Positions 1 to 9,230 of a stretch of DNA of 64,000 nt are shown one piece after another; the first letter of the stretch is position 1; every line of letters begins with the position of its first letter. A program made the translations under genes and the position numbers. The DNA is taken from positions 124,001 through 188,000 of the forward strand of contig CAWIKX010000007.1 of the NCBI GenBank assembly GCA_963836695.1, given 5' to 3'. This DNA comes from Roseiarcus sp963836695 (GTDB lineage Bacteria; Pseudomonadota; Alphaproteobacteria; Rhizobiales; Beijerinckiaceae). The notes beneath the pieces were generated by a model that saw only the letters and a program-made list of their open reading frames with translations, was not told where the DNA came from and did no database searches.

Positions 1-167
1 GGAACAGAAGATCGTGATGAACCGGGGGATCGGCGATCGCCCTCCACTGTGAGCGCCTTGGAGAAGGGGTTGGAGAAAGGGTCGGAGGGGGGTTCGGCGA
101 CACCTCTTCGCTGGCGTAATCCGCGCCCTCCGGTTCTGCCAATTATTCTGCTTCTCCGAACACTACT
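1..167. other. left edge of the integrative element, no gene recognised
   Basis: This stretch lies downstream of the AAA ATPase gene. I see no convincing coding frame, RNA gene or terminator in it. It should continue leftward into the body of the element whose right end is in this window. Confidence 0.4.
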
Positions 168-2801
168 TCAGACCTCCTCTTCCGGTTCACTTGGGGTCAG
201 AAAGGTCACATTGTGGTTGCCCATCCATCCCGGTTGCGGCGTCAACAGCTTCTCCTTGATGAGTTCGACGATGAGCTTCTCGGCTCCCTTCCGGTCGCCC
301 AAGCCTGCGTCGATGAGAATTCGGTGTGCGTGGTGCGGGGCCACCGATCCGCTCATGCCGCTCCTCTCGTGATCTTGCCCGCCGGCCTGCTGGAAGGCGT
401 AGAGCGCCCGCAGCGCTGCCTGCGGCGGGGCGCGGTTCGCTGTTGGCTTGCCGAGCGGAACGAGGGTGCCGATAGTCGCGGACTTGGGGTCGGACGGGTT
501 GCGGACGTCATACGCCACGACGTTGGGGAACTCCCGGCGGAAGCACCAAGTTCCGGCATGCGGCTTGTCGTTGGCCTTCTGGCCCATGATCCTGATGGTG
601 CGCGCCCCTTCGGCGTCGGACCATCCGAACCCCGCCCATTCATCCTTGGGCACGTACACGATGGTCGAATGCTCGCGGACCTTGCCCGCAATGGAGGTCG
701 AGCCTCTGTAGCTAGTCGTTGTCTCCTTCCCGTCTTGCACCTTGGTCGAATGGTGCATGATGTCCCCCGTGAGGAACCCCGCCTTGGCGATGTCGGCGAC
801 CATCCCGACAGCCTTATCCATCATCACATCATTCTCGCTGACGCCGCTGAACACCGACGCCAGTGTGTCGAACACTACGAGGGCGATCTCGCTCTCGGCG
901 TTGAGCTGCGCGAGAGTATTGACGAAGGCGACCGCTGCTCTTGTCGGAGCGACGCCGTTCGAGCCCACTGCGCTCCCCAGGACAAGCGTCTCGGGCCAGA
1001 TGATGATGCGGTGCTTCTGGTCTCTTCGCGAGAGCCCCAGATTGTGCCGCAGCGCCCGGATGCGCCGCCTTATGGTCTCGTGGTTCTCTTCGTTGCTCAC
1101 AATAACCACGTCGCCGCACCAGTCGATTGTCGCCTGCCCGATCACGGCGGGGTTCTCGTATGCAATCGCCACCACGTAGCTCGTGCCTAGGGTTGACTTG
1201 CCGACCCCCGGGCTCCCGACCAGCATGGACACTTCGCCGCGTGTGTGTCTGTCGGTTATCTCTGGCCGCAGGGGCACCGGACTGATGTCATCGGGATCGA
1301 GGATGAGCACATTGCTGTTGCCGGGGTGAGGGAGCCAACCACACGTGCCGAATATTGGCGCAGGGCGGGCCGCACGCAGCCGTTCGAGGGCGGCGCGCCA
1401 TTCGGCCCATATTCCGTCATGATGGGCGTCACCGACCTTCCCTGAGGCGGCGGTGGCTTCCTTGGTGGCTTCCCTCCAGGCGTCGTCCTCGGGGAATTGG
1501 CGCGCCACATATTCACTGCCCACATATTCAGCGCCGATGAAGCGCCATGCGAGTTGGCGGAGGTGGCTCATACCCAGGCGCGGCTCGCTTCCAGAGGCGG
1601 AGGCCCACGCAGTTGCGGGGTCTTGCTTCGGCTGCGCCCGCCCCTTCGCCCACTCCAACCAAATCGCCTTCGCCTCGGGCGTCGGGCCCAGCGCGCCGAG
1701 GATGGCGTAGAGGATATTCCAATAGTTCTCCGCGATGTCGAGGTAGTCGTCGAGCGGCGTTGTACCGCCATCGCGGTTCGGCAGGCGCTCCAATACCCAG
1801 ACGACTTCTTCGAGGTCGCCGTCGGGGGTCCAACTCGTCCCGCCTCGGGTCTTGGTCCTTGCCGTGGTTGCGCTCGCGCTTCTGGATGTCAGTTCCCATC
1901 CGATGGCCTTCATCTCCGGGAGCAGACCATTGATGATCTGATCGAACTGATCGGCGGACACGACCGGAATGTCGCTGATCGACGACACTCGCCGTGATAA
2001 GACGTAGGGCGAGCGAGTTCCGGGGTGCATGCCCCCGATCACGAATTGCTTGCCGGGCGCGAGCACTTGAAGCTCGGTCTTCTTGCCGTTGCGCTTGAAC
2101 TTGAGCGTCTGGTTGCCGACCGTAGCGGTGTCGCCGACGAAGTCTAGAACGCGGAACACGAACGCTGATCGCTTGTGGTTCGGATCGCGCACGAACCGGC
2201 GCAGCAGCGCGATCTCGGGGCCAGCCGCCTTCCGGCATTCCCGCTCGATGATCCGGTCGAGATCTTCGCCCTCGTCGTTGTCGAATACGACGTAGCCGTC
2301 GCCCGTGACGAAGCCGGTATTCGCGTTCCAGCTTGTCCATAACTTCACTGTCGCGTGGTCGCGGCACCTGAACTTCGGGTTGTTCAGATCGAAGCCCGTC
2401 CATCCAGCGGGGCCGAGCCTGCCCGAAGCCTTGCCGAGGTTCTCTGGCTTCAGCGACGAGTTGACCGCGATTATGCCGTCGGGCGCGGTCACGGAGATAA
2501 GCCGTGACCCCAATCCGGCGTCGAACAATTCGAGCGTCGTCATCGCGCAGCCCGGGTCGGCGGGCGGGGGTTCTGGCGTTGTGTATGCGCTCGGTAGCGC
2601 AGCTTCTCGACGGCTAATAATTCCTGCGGCTGCATCAGGCGTCATATGCGAGATTGCTTCATCGCTATAGCCAAGTTCGCGCAGTGTCTGCTTGTCGGCC
2701 TGCGTCAGCCTCATCTGCACTGATGCCGTCGCCCCTGCCGCCGTCTGGGGCTGCGCCGCCCGCGCCCAATCCCAGTCCTCGGTCTTGGCGTTGTCGTTCA
2801 T
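168..2801 (-). CDS. RepA-like AAA ATPase (element primase/helicase-type)
   Basis: An 877-residue protein whose C-terminal half is a RecA-fold ATPase of the AAA_25/RepA-helicase kind found in phages, plasmids and integrative elements. The Walker A motif (GSPGVGKST) is near residue 530, and a Walker B-like strand (VVFDTLAS) is near residue 640, followed by a conserved HHSTK loop. The N-terminal half resembles the regulatory or primase-like region of such proteins, but I recognise no catalytic primase motif. The start has a purine-rich AGAGGGT upstream. It lies in the same orientation as the helix-turn-helix genes and the integrase. Its probable job is replication or maintenance of the excised element. 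The family call is good; the exact function is inferred. Confidence 0.75.
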   Translation of the reverse strand: MNDNAKTEDWDWARAAQPQTAAGATASVQMRLTQADKQTLRELGYSDEAISHMTPDAAAGIISRREAALPSAYTTPEPPPADPGCAMTTLELFDAGLGSRLISVTAPDGIIAVNSSLKPENLGKASGRLGPAGWTGFDLNNPKFRCRDHATVKLWTSWNANTGFVTGDGYVVFDNDEGEDLDRIIERECRKAAGPEIALLRRFVRDPNHKRSAFVFRVLDFVGDTATVGNQTLKFKRNGKKTELQVLAPGKQFVIGGMHPGTRSPYVLSRRVSSISDIPVVSADQFDQIINGLLPEMKAIGWELTSRSASATTARTKTRGGTSWTPDGDLEEVVWVLERLPNRDGGTTPLDDYLDIAENYWNILYAILGALGPTPEAKAIWLEWAKGRAQPKQDPATAWASASGSEPRLGMSHLRQLAWRFIGAEYVGSEYVARQFPEDDAWREATKEATAASGKVGDAHHDGIWAEWRAALERLRAARPAPIFGTCGWLPHPGNSNVLILDPDDISPVPLRPEITDRHTRGEVSMLVGSPGVGKSTLGTSYVVAIAYENPAVIGQATIDWCGDVVIVSNEENHETIRRRIRALRHNLGLSRRDQKHRIIIWPETLVLGSAVGSNGVAPTRAAVAFVNTLAQLNAESEIALVVFDTLASVFSGVSENDVMMDKAVGMVADIAKAGFLTGDIMHHSTKVQDGKETTTSYRGSTSIAGKVREHSTIVYVPKDEWAGFGWSDAEGARTIRIMGQKANDKPHAGTWCFRREFPNVVAYDVRNPSDPKSATIGTLVPLGKPTANRAPPQAALRALYAFQQAGGQDHERSGMSGSVAPHHAHRILIDAGLGDRKGAEKLIVELIKEKLLTPQPGWMGNHNVTFLTPSEPEEEV

Positions 2802-2960
2802 TGTCGCGACCCTCTCGAATGTCTCGTTCGAGAGCCGCAGAACCTTGAAGAAGCCGGGCGGGGATGCGATAAGAACAGGGACCGTCGCAGGTCGTTGTCT
2901 GGTAAGCTTATCCCCGCCGCAGTTCCCTTCTTCGAGGGGCTGCGGCGTTTTCTTATGTCG

Positions 2961-3326
2961 TCATGTCCTCGTTGATCCGGCTCGCCGCCCGGCGCGCTTC
3001 TTCTCAATCGCCCGTTCGCTCTCGGTCTGAAGTCTGGCGAGACGTTTGACCCTCTCGCTCGGCGGCGGGTGCTCGTGCTCCTTGATCCAGACATCGACAT
3101 CACGGCGAGTGAAGCGCCAGCGCGACGAGCCGCCCGGCAATCGATAGCCTCTCGGTCCGGTGCCTCGGACCAAGTGCTCCTTCAGCGTCGACATCTTGAT
3201 GCCGACGCGCGCGCAGACACCCCGGGTGTCGAGGCACGGCGCGCTATAGTCCGGGTCGCGCGGGTCGTAGTCTGAATTGTCGGTGGTCAAGGTCGCGCTC
3301 CCAATCGTGTCGCCATCAAGCGACAT
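2961..3326 (-). CDS. AlpA/excisionase-like helix-turn-helix protein
   Basis: A 121-residue protein with an N-terminal winged helix-turn-helix of the MerR/AlpA excisionase type. It has the pattern 'class of helix, GI..STLKEHLVR, then W.F.R.DVD.W', which these DNA-binding proteins use to select a target. The C-terminal 40 residues are very basic (EKKRAGRRAG). It lies between the AAA ATPase and the integrase, where integrative elements usually keep their recombination directionality or early regulatory factors. Whether it is a true excisionase or a transcription regulator cannot be decided from sequence. Confidence 0.6.
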   Translation of the reverse strand: MSLDGDTIGSATLTTDNSDYDPRDPDYSAPCLDTRGVCARVGIKMSTLKEHLVRGTGPRGYRLPGGSSRWRFTRRDVDVWIKEHEHPPPSERVKRLARLQTESERAIEKKRAGRRAGSTRT

Positions 3327-3523
3327 GAACGCCGGGCGATCCCGGCTGGGCGTGACGCACGACCATCACGCGGTGGAGCGCTATGGCAGACCGGCGGCGT
3401 GCTGGCCTGCGTGGGCTCCAGTTGTAGGCAGGTTCGGGGTCATTGGCAACGGTTGCGCGCGGCCTTGAGCGGTAAGATGAATGAAGCCACCTGTTCCTTC
3501 TCCCTTGGTGATGACGGACGGTG

Positions 3524-3862
3524 TCAGTGCAGCGCCATCAGTGTTCGATTGTCGGTGTCGTTGGCAGGCCACGCCCACATTGTCGCGAAGCGTCTGTCGC
3601 GCGTGCTCGCCCATAGCGTGTCTAGGTTCTTCTCGGTCTCCGGCAACCGCCGCCCGACGATCTCCTCGGCGACCTCGCGGTAGCCGCCCGTCAGCGGTGT
3701 CATAGACAGCACCGGCAAAGCCCAGGGGTTGAGTTCTCCGAGCACGACTTGCAGGCGTTCGATCACCCTCGATAGGTGACCTTCGTGCGGGCCGCGACAG
3801 ACCAGATAGGCGTGGATCGAGCCGCCGTTGAACGTGTTGGCGCTGACGAGGAAGGCGCGCAC
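3524..3862 (-). CDS. hypothetical protein of the integrative element
   Basis: A 112-residue open frame with plausible protein composition, without the Arg/Pro richness of shadow frames. The N-terminus (MRAFLVSANTFNGGS) looks like a beta strand and the middle is predicted helical. I recognise no domain. It sits between two helix-turn-helix genes in the same orientation, so it is probably an accessory gene of the element. Confidence 0.45.
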   Translation of the reverse strand: MRAFLVSANTFNGGSIHAYLVCRGPHEGHLSRVIERLQVVLGELNPWALPVLSMTPLTGGYREVAEEIVGRRLPETEKNLDTLWASTRDRRFATMWAWPANDTDNRTLMALH

Positions 3863-3945
3863 TTCATGCTCCTGCTGGTCCGGGGATTAACCCTGCGACG
3901 ACGCTCAATCGTTCGCACGCCCTAGGCGGCAGATGACATCGCCGA

Positions 3946-4233
3946 TCAACGCTCTGCGAGCCATCGCTTCAAGTCGCTGACGCGATACCGGACGTTGCCG
4001 TGAACGTGAGTTGGCGTCGGCCCCTTGCCCTCGCCCTTCATGCGCCAACTCTTCAACGCATGCGGGGAGAAGCCAGCGGCTCGCGCCGCTTCGGGCTCGG
4101 TCAGCAAGACATCGCCGAACAGGTCTCCCAGCTTCTCGCGGATGTCGCTGTCGCGCGCCTGCGTCGCGTAGCTGCGCTTCGGCGGCGAGCGGATGGCTTG
4201 TGCTGATTTGGCGGGGGAAGAAGTAGCGCCCAT
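3946..4233 (-). CDS. MerR/AlpA-like helix-turn-helix protein
   Basis: A 95-residue protein. Residues 40-90 read as an excisionase-type DNA-binding domain: LTEPEAARAAGFS, then LKSWR, then VRYRVSDLKRWL. The N-terminal 30 residues are polar and basic. Its stop lies about 50 bases before the end of the neighbouring integrase frame, in the same orientation. A small HTH protein next to the integrase is the usual arrangement for a recombination directionality factor, so this is as good a candidate as the HTH gene at 2961. The biochemical role is inferred. Confidence 0.6.
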   Translation of the reverse strand: MGATSSPAKSAQAIRSPPKRSYATQARDSDIREKLGDLFGDVLLTEPEAARAAGFSPHALKSWRMKGEGKGPTPTHVHGNVRYRVSDLKRWLAER

Positions 4234-4286
4234 TCGACTGAACCTCGTGAATGGCCGAGGCTGTCAGGGCATGTTGAACACGCCCG

Positions 4287-5741
4287 TCAGCAGTCGGCGA
4301 TCTCGTTGGTTCCCAATCGCTCGTGGGCGTCTTGCTTGGGCGCGCTGGCGTTGTTCCTACTTGCCATACCCGGGCGGCGCTGCGGCCCCGGACGCGGAAC
4401 TCGCTCCGATGAGAGCGCGTACATCATCGGAGATAATTGAGCATTGGAATGCGCGCAAGGGGCTTCGCAATATTTGTCGCGTCTGTGCGAACTAACGTCG
4501 AGCGCCCATCGCGACGACCACGTTCTCGTGCTCGTCGCTGGGTTCACTCGCAGCGGCAGACACGAGGCTCGCGATATGCGCAGACACGCCTCGAACGCAG
4601 ACACGCGAGCGCTCCACGCATCGTCTCGATTGTAGGTCGCGATCAACCCACGTCGCACATGCCCAACCGCGAGTTCGGCGACCTCTTCGCTCACGCCGCA
4701 TCGCGACATGAGCGTGCGCGCCGTTCGTCTCAAGTCGTGAAGCTTGAACGCGACGCCGCTCGCACGAACAGCGGCGCCGACGAGCTTCGTCCAGCCCGAC
4801 ATCTTCATGGTCCCGCGCGATGACGGGAACACGAGCGCACTCGTGGTCTTCGGCTGCGCCATCAACACCGCGCGCATCGGCGCAGTCACCGGAACTTCGT
4901 GCACGATGCCGGTCTTCGTCGCGTCTGCGCTCAAGGTGATCCGGTCGTCACGGACATCGCCCCAACGCAGCCCTGCGAGTTCGCTGCGCCTCATGCCGGT
5001 CAACAGCCCGAGCCGCACAAGCCCGCCGAATGGCCCCAGCGTCGCGCCGCTGTTCCACAAGGCGACGATCTCCGCGTCCGACAACGCCTTGCCCTTGTCC
5101 TCGTTCTCAAGGCGCTCGGCGCGGCTCTCGCGCGGGCGGCGAAGCCCGGCCATGACGTTGAACGGTGCGAGGCCGCGAGACACCGCCCATTCGAGCAGCG
5201 AGCGCGCGTGCTTACGCAGATCAGCCGCCGCGCCCGGCAATCCGTTGTCTTCGAGCGCCTCGATCCGTCCGACAAGGTCCACCCGTGTCAATGCGTCGAT
5301 CTCTCGCGCCGCGAGCGGTGCGAGGCCCCGCCGCAACGTGGACATGATCATCGGGGTGTTGACCAGCTTGCGGCGAGTGATCGCGCGCTCGTATTCGTCG
5401 AGCGCCTTCAACAGAACCCGCCGTTCGCGATTGCGCTCGCCGCGTAATTCGGCGGCGGGGTCTTGCTTGAGCGCAACTGCGCCAGCCAAGGCCTGCGCGG
5501 CGGATCGCGCCGCGTCGAGCGCCAGCGTCGGCCACGATCCCAATGTCACCCGGCGCGCCGCCTCGCTGCGCCCCACGCCCTTCGGGCGATAGACGAACAC
5601 CCATGCGGTCGAGCCCGCCGCCCTCGCCCTCAGGCCCAGTCCGGTGACTGCGCTGTCCCACAGGACTGCTTCCGACTTGCCCGCAGGCGCGCCAGCGGAC
5701 ACGAACTTCTCGATCTTGGCTCTCGTCAACGCCTCGGCCAT
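4287..5741 (-). CDS. tyrosine recombinase integrase (C-terminus frameshifted)
   Basis: A P4-type site-specific integrase, with an N-terminal DUF4102-like arm-binding domain, a core-binding domain and the catalytic domain. The catalytic residues are visible: Arg in LLTGMRRSEL, His and Arg in HDLRRT, the second His in GHVRR and the nucleophile Tyr in IATYNR. I place the start at 5741, because AGGGAGGTGG lies just upstream and the longer frame to 5810 runs into the arm-type repeats. After about base 4580 the reading frame becomes low-complexity. The neighbouring frame gives a natural integrase tail ending at 4492 (…SDEHENVVVAMG…), so the last ~95 residues are probably the result of a one-base deletion. 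The tyrosine lies upstream of the shift, so the enzyme may still work. Confidence 0.85.
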   Translation of the reverse strand: MAEALTRAKIEKFVSAGAPAGKSEAVLWDSAVTGLGLRARAAGSTAWVFVYRPKGVGRSEAARRVTLGSWPTLALDAARSAAQALAGAVALKQDPAAELRGERNRERRVLLKALDEYERAITRRKLVNTPMIMSTLRRGLAPLAAREIDALTRVDLVGRIEALEDNGLPGAAADLRKHARSLLEWAVSRGLAPFNVMAGLRRPRESRAERLENEDKGKALSDAEIVALWNSGATLGPFGGLVRLGLLTGMRRSELAGLRWGDVRDDRITLSADATKTGIVHEVPVTAPMRAVLMAQPKTTSALVFPSSRGTMKMSGWTKLVGAAVRASGVAFKLHDLRRTARTLMSRCGVSEEVAELAVGHVRRGLIATYNRDDAWSARVSAFEACLRISRASCLPLRVNPATSTRTWSSRWALDVSSHRRDKYCEAPCAHSNAQLSPMMYALSSERVPRPGPQRRPGMASRNNASAPKQDAHERLGTNEIADC

Positions 5742-5763
5742 TGCCGCCACCTCCCTAATTCTT

Positions 5764-5787
5764 CCGGGGCAGCACCGGGGCAGCACC
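5764..5787. repeat. tandem 11-bp direct repeats upstream of the integrase
   Basis: The unit GGGGCAGCACC occurs twice in a row (5766-5776 and 5777-5787), immediately upstream of the integrase start. A third copy in inverted orientation lies at 5858-5870. Short repeats between an integrase gene and its att core are typical arm-type integrase binding sites. That role is inferred from position. Confidence 0.5.
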
Positions 5788-5857
5788 AGATCATACGCGT
5801 TCATATACACGTGTCTCCCTGCATATGCGCTATCTGCCCAGGTATTGCAATGATTAC

Positions 5858-5870
5858 GGTGCTGCCCCGG
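5858..5870. repeat. inverted third copy of the integrase-proximal repeat
   Basis: GGTGCTGCCCCGG is the exact reverse complement of the unit at 5764-5776. It lies about 30 bases from the tRNA-derived att core, consistent with an arm-type site on the other side of the promoter. Confidence 0.5.
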
Positions 5871-5900
5871 CGGGAATACCCGCCTGCATCTACAAGGTCA

Positions 5901-5950
5901 CTCTCTTCACACGGGAGGGGTCGCAGGTTCGATCCCTGCATCGCCCACCA
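5901..5950 (+). other. attachment site: truncated 3' part of tRNA-Val(CAC)
   Basis: The sequence folds as the 3' part of a tRNA. The anticodon stem is CTCTC/GGGAG (5901-5905 with 5913-5917) around the loop carrying anticodon CAC (5908-5910). A five-base variable loop follows. The T-arm stem is GCAGG/CCTGC with loop TTCGATC. Then come the 3' acceptor strand ATCGCCC, discriminator A and CCA at 5948-5950. No D-arm or 5' acceptor strand precedes it, so it is not a complete tRNA gene. It is the usual footprint of an element that integrated into the 3' half of a tRNA gene. The intact tRNA-Val should lie at the other end of the element, to the left. Confidence 0.8.
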
Positions 5951-6219
5951 TCTAGTCCTAACAAACAGCGGTGGTTTCCGGACTTGAGGAAACCCACGCT
6001 ATTTTAGTGGCTTGGCGGCGCTAAACGCAGTCTGTGCTCGAGATTTCTTTCGTTTGCGCCGGCGGAGCCGCTGGACACGCCCGCCAGTCTCTAGCGGCAA
6101 AATTCCGTTTCCCAAACTGCTGATGCTGTCGTCGGAGAGATCAGCGGAACTCGTCCAGCGCATTCCGATATCGCGATTTTGGTAAGAGGCCGTTGTGACT
6201 GCTGGACTGTCAATCAGAT

Positions 6220-7880
6220 CTAAGTTGGAGCCTTGAGGCCGAGCGCGGTCCATTGGTGGGACCAGACCATCGGTAAATCCATCAGTCGCTTAGCCCCTAA
6301 TCCGCGTGGCAGACGTCCTTCGATCGCCGCGACGACGATGGGCGGGGAGATAAAGGCCAGCGACAGGGTCATGCGGATTGAACGTTCGCTCTTGCCCTCG
6401 CTTGCGGCGATCAACGCGATGGTCTGGTTGGGATCCATAACGAGGTTGTCCAGCCATCGATGAGCGTTGCGCAAGGATTCGGCGAAGACCGCACGCGCCC
6501 GAACGCGCATCGGACGGATAGGAGAGCGCGGCTCGCCTTTGCCCTGGATGATCTCGCGGCGCTGGTAAGGAGATGGCGGTATCCAGGGAATAGTCAATGT
6601 TCGACCTAGGCCATCGACGGCAACGAACTCGCCGAGCAGGATCTCGATCTGCTTCGCGCCAATCGTGACTCGCTCGATCGCGTCGACCACGTCCTCCTGA
6701 CCGGATAGCGCTTGGCATGATTCCCCGGTCGAGCTGATCGTCCACCCGGAAGACCAAGAAGCGACGGAGCGCCGAAACCATCGTTCGAACGTTTGGATGC
6801 GATGACGCTTTGGATCGCGTCGAACACCTGCTTCTCGATCTGGGCCGCCGGGACGCGCGTGATGGATCCGGCGTCTGAGTTGCGACCTTTGAGGATCGCT
6901 CGCGAAATGTAGTAGCGCCAACGCCGTCCGCCTTTGGCGGAATGGCTTGGACCCATCCGGTTGCCCCGGTCGTCAAAGAGCTTCCCTGCAAGAAACAATT
7001 CGACATTGCGGTGGGGACCCACCCTCGTTTGCGTTTGCTCCGCTAGCCGACGTTGGACACGATCCCACGTCTCAAGGTCGATGATCGCGCTGTGCAAGCC
7101 GTCGTGGATCTGCCCCTTGTAGCGAAGTCGTCCGACATAGATCGGGTTCGAGAGGATCCAGTAGATGTGGCCTCGAGAGATCAGGCCGCCGCCCGTCGTT
7201 TTGCCCGTTCCAACAATTCAAATCGGCAATCGCACCTTTTCTGCATCGAGAACAGTCTTCAGTCGCACCACGCTGCCAAGCTTTAGGTAGCGCTTGTAGA
7301 GCTCGCGAACAAATTCGGCGTGTTCTTCCACGACGTGAAGGGCACGGTTCTCGACCCGATATCCGAACGGGACTGCACCGCCCGTCCAGATGCCTCTCTT
7401 CTTTGAAGCTGCGACTTTGTCCCGGATGCGCTCGCCCGTAATTTCGCGCTCGAACTGCGCGAACGAAAGTAGCATGTTGAGGGTCAGACGTCCCATGCTG
7501 GTGGTGGTGTTGAAAGCTTGCGTCACCGAAATGAACGAGACGTCGTGTTCGTCGAACAACTCGACCAGCTTGGCGAAGTCGGCCAGCGACCTTGTCAGCC
7601 GGTCGACCTTATAGACCACGATCACGTCGACCCTTCGAGCGCGAACGTCATCCAGCAGCTTCGCCAAGGCTGGCCTGTCCATTGAGCCGCCAGAAAAGCC
7701 GCCGTCGTCATAGCGATCCCGGATCAGTTTCCAGCCTTCGTGGGCCTGGCTTCTGGTATAGGCTTCCGACGCTTCCCGTTGGTTGTCGAGCGAGTTGAAC
7801 TCCTGCTCCAATCCGTTGTCGGTCGAGACGCGGGTGTAGATCGCGCAGCGCAGGCTCGCCTTGCGGCCGTCCCGCTTCAC
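6220..7880 (-). pseudogene. large serine recombinase (resolvase-like), broken
   Basis: The 5' part (7880-7221) encodes a good serine-recombinase catalytic domain: YTRVSTDNG with the nucleophile Ser, then DDGGFSG.SMDRPAL and VYKVDRLTRS. Translation then meets a TGA at 7218-7220. The same frame continues as GTGKTTGGGLISRGHIYWIL and SNPIYVGRL, the conserved recombinase domain, so this is an in-frame nonsense change. Around 6700-6790 the frame shifts, and the C-terminal part resumes in another frame (EDVVDAIERVTIGAKQIEIL…) to a stop at 6220. Such recombinases usually sit behind DUF3489 and DUF2924 genes, as here. With at least one stop and one frameshift it should be inactive. Confidence 0.8.
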
Positions 7881-8548
7881 GGACAGACCTCCACGAGGTT
7901 CTGGTGGCGCTCGCCCTCGACGGGGACATGAGAGTCCTGCTCTGAGGCGTTTACACGACGCCTCGTGAGGCGAGCCCGCTCATGTCCTCCGGCGCTAGGA
8001 CGCGCTACACCTCTTTTCGAACCCTGGCCCATCGCTGATCGCAAGCCGAAAAAGCGATGACCGATCCAACTTCCGCCGGTGATGGCCTTAGCGACTTGGG
8101 AAAGGCTGCCAAAGGTCTTTCCGTTCCAGGCAAAGCCCTTGTCGAGCACCATCACCCTTTCCAGTTTGCCTCTCCACTCGCGCACGAGCAGAGCTCCCGA
8201 GTTGAGGCCAATTCCGTCCCGGGTCGTTGGCTTGCGATTGTTGAAAGGACTAGCGGTGAAATCAATCGCTCCGCCTTGCGAAGCGCGAATAACGCGCAAA
8301 GATGCTTTATCGAGATCGCCAAGCGCGGCCGCTTGACGCCGGTAAGCCAGAACCCTCAGGAGCAACCAGCGCGGCAGGTGAGTAGGAGCCGCGCCACCCA
8401 AATGATTACGCCATTGAAGACGAAGCTGGTGGGCGTCGAGAGCGGCGAGGCCCGCGACAGCCGTGTCGAGCGTTTCAGCCTCTCTCGGCGACGACGCCTG
8501 GAGGGAAAGACTCTCTCCGAGGTCGCCGGATCGCCGTTCTTGCGACAT
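7877..8548 (-). CDS. DUF2924 family protein
   Basis: A protein of about 223 residues from the ATG at 8548. The conserved DUF2924 features are present: LPRWLLLRVLAYR.QA, then TRDGIGLNSGALLVREW, then ERVMVLDKGFAWNGK and LSQVAKAITGGSW.GHRFFGL. The function of the family is unknown. It is found directly upstream of serine recombinases in alphaproteobacterial mobile elements. The start overlaps the stop of the DUF3489 remnant (TGATG at 8550-8546), and its end overlaps the recombinase start by four bases, so the three genes were once translationally coupled. This is the only member of the trio that still looks intact. Confidence 0.75.
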   Translation of the reverse strand: MSQERRSGDLGESLSLQASSPREAETLDTAVAGLAALDAHQLRLQWRNHLGGAAPTHLPRWLLLRVLAYRRQAAALGDLDKASLRVIRASQGGAIDFTASPFNNRKPTTRDGIGLNSGALLVREWRGKLERVMVLDKGFAWNGKTFGSLSQVAKAITGGSWIGHRFFGLRSAMGQGSKRGVARPSAGGHERARLTRRRVNASEQDSHVPVEGERHQNLVEVCP

Positions 8549-9206
8549 CACGCTGCCTGTTGCGCTAGCGACCTCTCCCCGCGTCCAGCATTCTTCGATT
8601 GCAGGGCAGGTATTGCCGGCGGAGCGTCGCTTTGGCCCGTTGCGCCTCCGGTCTCGATCGTCTCGCGCAATCGGGCGCGGTACGTCGAACCTCGCTCCAT
8701 GTCGTGTCGGTCGATCGTCACCGCGAAGCGTGGTATGCGGAAGCCAATCCGTTGCCGCAATCAGTTCTTTTAGCGTTGCGCCACAATCGCGCTGAAGCAA
8801 TTGGAGGACTCGCGCCAGCTTCGTGCCGCCTCGGGGCGCGGACGGGCTCGGGGCGGTTGCAGGAACGTCGGCAGTGGCCTCGACGATCTGAGAGACGGTT
8901 GGAGTGGCCTGCCCGCACGGGTCTGTGCCTTCGCTCGATTCGTCCAACGCCGGGACGCGGGCATCGGCGATCGCCCGCCGCTGTTAGCTTCAGCGCATAG
9001 GATTGGCCGCCTTGCTCGCCGCGCCGCCACACCGGCGCCCCCGGCTTCGCTTTGATCTCCTTCGCGAGGCCATCAACAATCAGTTTCGCCGCGACCTTTT
9101 TCGTTGCGCCGCCCTTGAGCTTTCGAGGAGCGACAAGGCAACGATCGCCGCGCTGCGCAGCGCCGCTTAGCGCGACGATCTGCCTGTCGGTAAGCTTGAT
9201 GGACAT
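8548..9206 (-). pseudogene. DUF3489 family protein, frameshifted
   Basis: Three pieces in different frames add up to one DUF3489 protein. The N-terminus is at 9206-~8990 (MSIKLTDRQIVALSGAAQRG…, then VWRR and YALKLTAAG). The middle is at ~8950-8745 (GGTKLARVLQLLQRDCGATL and KELIAATDWLPHTT). The tail is at ~8755-8548 (RGSTYRARL…). Shifts are needed near 8970 and 8745. DUF3489 proteins carry a small helix-turn-helix-like domain and accompany DUF2924 and serine recombinases. Their function is unknown. Two independent lesions argue for real decay. Confidence 0.65.
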
Positions 9207-9230
9207 CAACGTAACCCTTCGTGTCGTCAT

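Noticed and set aside
213..1190. Long plus-strand open frames (325 aa and others) over the AAA ATPase gene
   Set aside because: Antisense to a well-supported ATPase. The translations are Arg/His/Pro-rich without domains, as expected for shadow frames in high-GC DNA.
5999..6253. 84-residue minus-strand frame after the broken recombinase
   Set aside because: It overlaps the recombinase end in another phase, has a very basic low-complexity tail and no recognisable domain.
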